26,130 nt of DNA from Myxococcales bacterium (GTDB lineage Bacteria; Myxococcota_A; UBA9160; SMWR01): the NCBI GenBank assembly GCA_022572485.1, contig JACZVU010000015.1, forward strand, positions 1-26,130. Reading direction: 5' to 3'. The notes under the pieces are model-generated. The model was not told the origin of the DNA, searched no databases, and was given only the letters and a program-made list of their open reading frames with translations. The position numbers were made by a program, and so were the translations under genes. Shown piece by piece: positions 23,368-26,130 of the stretch. Numbering within the stretch: position 1 is the stretch's first letter; each line of letters opens with the position of its first letter.

Positions 23368-23385
23368 ATCGCGTTCCAGAGAGGT

Positions 23386-25851
23386 TCATAGCATGCTCAC
23401 CGGATTGACGTCCACGTGGGCCTGGAGCGGCGAGGCGAGTCCGGTTGCCGCTTTGGCGAGTGTCTCCGCGGCCCCGCGCAGCAGCGGGCCCGGCGGCCCT
23501 TTCACGAGCAATTGATAGCGATAACGTCCGCGCAGCCGGGCGAGCGGTGCGGGCGCCGGTCCGAGCACCTCCAGCTCCTGCTCTGACCCGTCTGCGGCCA
23601 TCGCCGATACCAATTGGGCGAGTTCGAGCGAAGCGCTCCGGGTTTCGGTCTCGTCGGGTCCCGTGATCAAGGCTCGGATCAGCTGCCCGAACGGAGGATA
23701 GCCGAGGGCCCTTCGGTATCTCAGCTCCTCGGCGTAGAAACGCTCGTAGTCGTGGTCCAGCACCGGTCGGATCGCGTAGTGGCCCGGGTCGAAGGTCTGG
23801 ACGATCACCCGCCCCGGTGCGACACCGCGACCGGCGCGCCCCGCTACCTGGGTGAGCAACTGGAAAGTCCGTTCGGCGGCCCGGAAGTCGGGCAGGTGCA
23901 GGCCCACGTCGGCGGCGACCACACCCACCAGCTGCACTCCGGGAAAGTCGTGACCCTTGGCGATCATCTGGGTGCCGACCACGATGTCGATGTTTCGGTC
24001 GAGCAGGCCCCGCAGCACGCTCTCCGTGAACCCCCGTTTCTTTGCGGTGTCGCGGTCGAGTCGGGCGATGCGCGCGTTCGGGAACTGGCCGCGGACTTCT
24101 TCCTCGAGTCGCTGCGTCCCCACGCCGAGGAGCGCTGCATCCGGTGCGCCACATTTCGAGCATCGATCAGGCGGCGCAATCTGGAAATCGCAATAGTGAC
24201 AGCGCAGGCGCTGGTCGCTGGCGTGGTACACCAACGCGATGTCGCAGTTCTTGCAGCGCTCAGTGGCTCCGCATTCGAAGCAGAGGATCGCTGTCGAGAA
24301 TCCGCGCCTGTTGAGAAAGAGGATGGATTGACCTCCATCGTCGAGCGTCTTTGCGATCGCGCGGCGCAGCGCGATCGAGAGGATGACCTTGCGGCCGCGT
24401 GGCGAGCGATCACGTTCCCGCGCGAGATCGACGATCTCGACCGCGGGCAGGGGGCGCCCGCCGATGCGCTGAGCGAGCACGAGTCTCTTGATGTCGCCCT
24501 GCTCGGCAGCGAACCGCGTGTCGAGGGAAGGAGTGGCCGAACCCAGGATGATCGGGCAGCCGGATTGTTTGCCGCGCCGGCGGGCGAGGTCTCTCGCGTG
24601 GTAACGGAAACCCTCGTCGTTCTTGTAGGCCGAGTCGTGCTCTTCGTCGATCACGATCACACCCAGGTTTTCGAGGGGAGCAAAGAGCGCGGACCGCGCT
24701 CCGACAGCAATCGGCGTAGCTCCCGCGCGAAGTCGCTCCCACTGTTCGAGGCGCTCACCGGGTCGCAGCCCACTGTGCAAAACGGCGAGTTCGTCACCGA
24801 AGCGGCCCCGCAGGCGGGCGAGGATCTGATGCGTGAGGCTGATTTCGGGAACCATCACGAGTGCCTGCCGCCCGGCGCGAAGCGCCTCCCCGACGGCACG
24901 CAGGTAGATCTCCGTCTTGCCGCTTCCCGTGACGCCGTGGAGTAAGAAGGTCTCGGAGCGCGACTGGCGAATCGCGTCGACGATCGGTTCCAGGCAGGCG
25001 GTCTGGTCCGGAGTGAGGGAGACCCTACAACCCGCTTCCAGGGGCTCGCCCAGCACGTCGCGTGGGGTGTGTTTCTCGGTCAGCTCGACCAGTCCGCGGT
25101 CCACGAGCCGGCGCAGCAGGCGCGCCGCGTCGGGCAGCCCGTCGAGCAGGGAACGGGTCGGGCTTTCGCGAGCCGCGGCGATCCTGCGCAGCAGGGCGGC
25201 CTGCTGCGGGGCTCGCGCGAGAAGCGTCGCAAGCGTCCCCTCGACATCCACCCCTGGCGCCACGTTCGCGGTTTGGATCGTCGCGAGTCGAGCAGTTGCC
25301 GGGCGCAGCAGGGAGGTTCGAATCAGCAATCCATCTCGCTCGAATGCGTCGAGTCGCTTCGCGCTGCCGAGCTTGCTCAGATAGGTACGCGTGCGGGGTT
25401 GCCGGTCCAATGCTTCGAGCAGCGGCCGATCAGATTGAGTGACGGCGCCAGCGGCGAGAGCCGCCCGTCCATTGCCGGTGATTGCATAACCCGCAGCCGT
25501 GCGCGGTGCAGAGCCAGCGGGTAGCGCAGTGGCCAGTGCGATTCCCAATGGGCAGAGAAACTCGGTCGCCGCCTCTCGGAGCATCTCGAGCATGGCCTTC
25601 GAGAGCGCCGGTTCGAGATCCACCACGCATTCGATCGGAAGCAGGCGACCCTGAAATTGCGGATGACCGGTGCGCTCGACGATCACACCCGTCAGCAGGC
25701 GATCGCGGACGCGAACCCGTACGCGACAGCCCGGCCGGGCGTGCTCGTCGAGTTCCAGAGGCACCGCGTATTCGAAGAGTTCGTCCACCGGGAGCGGCAG
25801 CGCGACGCGAACGATGTCGCAGCGTGCGAGCGTGAAGAGGGGTTGATCCAT
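23386..25851 (-). CDS. priA: Primosomal replication restart helicase PriA
   Basis: 821 residues from the ATG at 25851, which begins at the family-like MDQPLFTLARCDIVRVALPLP; an ATG at 25881 would add 10 residues, and neither has a strong ribosome site. It reloads the replisome at collapsed forks. Seen parts are the N-terminal 3'-end DNA-binding domain (to about 110), a winged-helix section, the helicase core with GVTGSGKTEIYL (Walker A) and VIVIDEEHDSAYK (DEEH), and GSATPSLDT (motif III). A zinc-binding insertion carries four CxxC pairs (CFEC, CKNC, CHYC, CSKC). Motif V/VI sequences are GTQMIAKGHDFPGV and QVAGRAGRG. It is complete and probably functional. It heads the priA-def-fmt-rsmB-rpe cluster and is divergent from the spermidine-synthase-like gene. 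Confidence 0.95.
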   Translation of the reverse strand: MDQPLFTLARCDIVRVALPLPVDELFEYAVPLELDEHARPGCRVRVRVRDRLLTGVIVERTGHPQFQGRLLPIECVVDLEPALSKAMLEMLREAATEFLCPLGIALATALPAGSAPRTAAGYAITGNGRAALAAGAVTQSDRPLLEALDRQPRTRTYLSKLGSAKRLDAFERDGLLIRTSLLRPATARLATIQTANVAPGVDVEGTLATLLARAPQQAALLRRIAAARESPTRSLLDGLPDAARLLRRLVDRGLVELTEKHTPRDVLGEPLEAGCRVSLTPDQTACLEPIVDAIRQSRSETFLLHGVTGSGKTEIYLRAVGEALRAGRQALVMVPEISLTHQILARLRGRFGDELAVLHSGLRPGERLEQWERLRAGATPIAVGARSALFAPLENLGVIVIDEEHDSAYKNDEGFRYHARDLARRRGKQSGCPIILGSATPSLDTRFAAEQGDIKRLVLAQRIGGRPLPAVEIVDLARERDRSPRGRKVILSIALRRAIAKTLDDGGQSILFLNRRGFSTAILCFECGATERCKNCDIALVYHASDQRLRCHYCDFQIAPPDRCSKCGAPDAALLGVGTQRLEEEVRGQFPNARIARLDRDTAKKRGFTESVLRGLLDRNIDIVVGTQMIAKGHDFPGVQLVGVVAADVGLHLPDFRAAERTFQLLTQVAGRAGRGVAPGRVIVQTFDPGHYAIRPVLDHDYERFYAEELRYRRALGYPPFGQLIRALITGPDETETRSASLELAQLVSAMAADGSEQELEVLGPAPAPLARLRGRYRYQLLVKGPPGPLLRGAAETLAKAATGLASPLQAHVDVNPVSML

Positions 25852-25955
25852 AGCAGGCAGTCTATCGCTCGCGCGCGCCATCCGGTGGTCGCGATGGCGG
25901 CCGCCCGCAGTCTCCGATACTCCTAGTCGCCGACGCTTCGCCGGAAGGAGACCGA

Positions 25956-26130
25956 ATGCCCCCCCGCGCCCGAGGGCCGCGAGCCAACCGAGTGGAGGTC
26001 AAACGCAGCGGCAAGGGGCGCGCACTCTGGATCGACGGAACCTTCGCGTCCTGGTACGAGCCTGGCAATGCGATCACGGGCTCGGTGTGGGATGCGCTCG
26101 CGGCGCCTTTGCTGTTGCTCCCCAAACCCA
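25956..26130 (+). CDS. Spermidine synthase-like protein, 3' truncated by window end
   Basis: The first 58 residues only; the frame is open to the end of the window. The ATG at 25956 follows AAGGAG at ideal spacing. After a basic start (MPPRARGPRAN), the sequence reads LWIDGTFASWYEPG and then TGSVWDALAAPLLLLP. This is like the N-terminal beta region of spermidine-synthase-type proteins that precedes the Rossmann methyltransferase-fold domain. Members transfer aminopropyl groups to polyamines, but many bacterial relatives are uncharacterised methyltransferase-like proteins; the active-site region is not in the window. It is divergent from priA across about 100 bases. Confidence 0.7.
   Translation, partial: MPPRARGPRANRVEVKRSGKGRALWIDGTFASWYEPGNAITGSVWDALAAPLLLLPKP

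Overview
The window is about 26 kb of GC-rich, densely coding bacterial chromosome with short intergenic gaps. There are no transposases, integrases, phage genes or CRISPR arrays. Three features suggest a respiring, high-GC Gram-negative: the last subunit of alternative complex III, lipoprotein-type signal sequences on two periplasmic proteins, and a priA-def-fmt-rsmB-rpe cluster. The gene mix (PPi-type phosphofructokinase, F420-type split-barrel protein, spermidine-synthase-like start) resembles uncultured lineages around the former Deltaproteobacteria. That assignment is an inference from gene flavour, not a measured phylogeny. Both tRNA genes encode their CCA end.

Layout. 1-2585 (+): the 3' part of actF, then a rhomboid protease with an N-terminal PH-like part and a C-terminal TPR-like tail. 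2575-3558 (-): a membrane-anchored metallo-beta-lactamase-fold protein that has lost nearly all its metal ligands. 3559-4125: a gap between divergent genes with a strong plus-strand terminator that no visible gene explains. 4126-5736 (+): a fatty-acyl-CoA synthetase. 5844-8139 (-): an anchored F420-type split-barrel protein, a cyclase-family hydrolase and a NicO/UreH-like metal transporter. 8371-12497 (+): a PPi-dependent phosphofructokinase, then trkA-trkH for potassium uptake.

12536-17185 (-): a tightly packed unit. In transcription order it holds a HAMP/class III adenylate cyclase with a periplasmic sensor region, a TPR lipoprotein and an FN3-repeat lipoprotein, followed by tRNA-Asn(GTT) and a YgiM-like SH3/coiled-coil/TM protein. 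This is the best candidate for a little-described system in the window: an envelope protein set coupled to cAMP synthesis. 17338-17814 (-): greA, with an upstream minus-strand terminator-like hairpin. 17958-18848: a CPBP membrane protease (+) converging on a conserved-looking small protein (-). 18849-19209: a less GC-rich non-coding stretch at the 3' side of tRNA-Pro(CGG).

19387-25851 (-): rpe, rsmB, fmt, def and priA, a classic housekeeping cluster for translation initiation, rRNA modification and replication restart. Four tandem 35-bp repeats are inserted between fmt and rsmB; in the last one a near-palindrome becomes a perfect 17-bp palindrome. 25956-26130 (+): the start of a spermidine-synthase-like gene that runs off the window.
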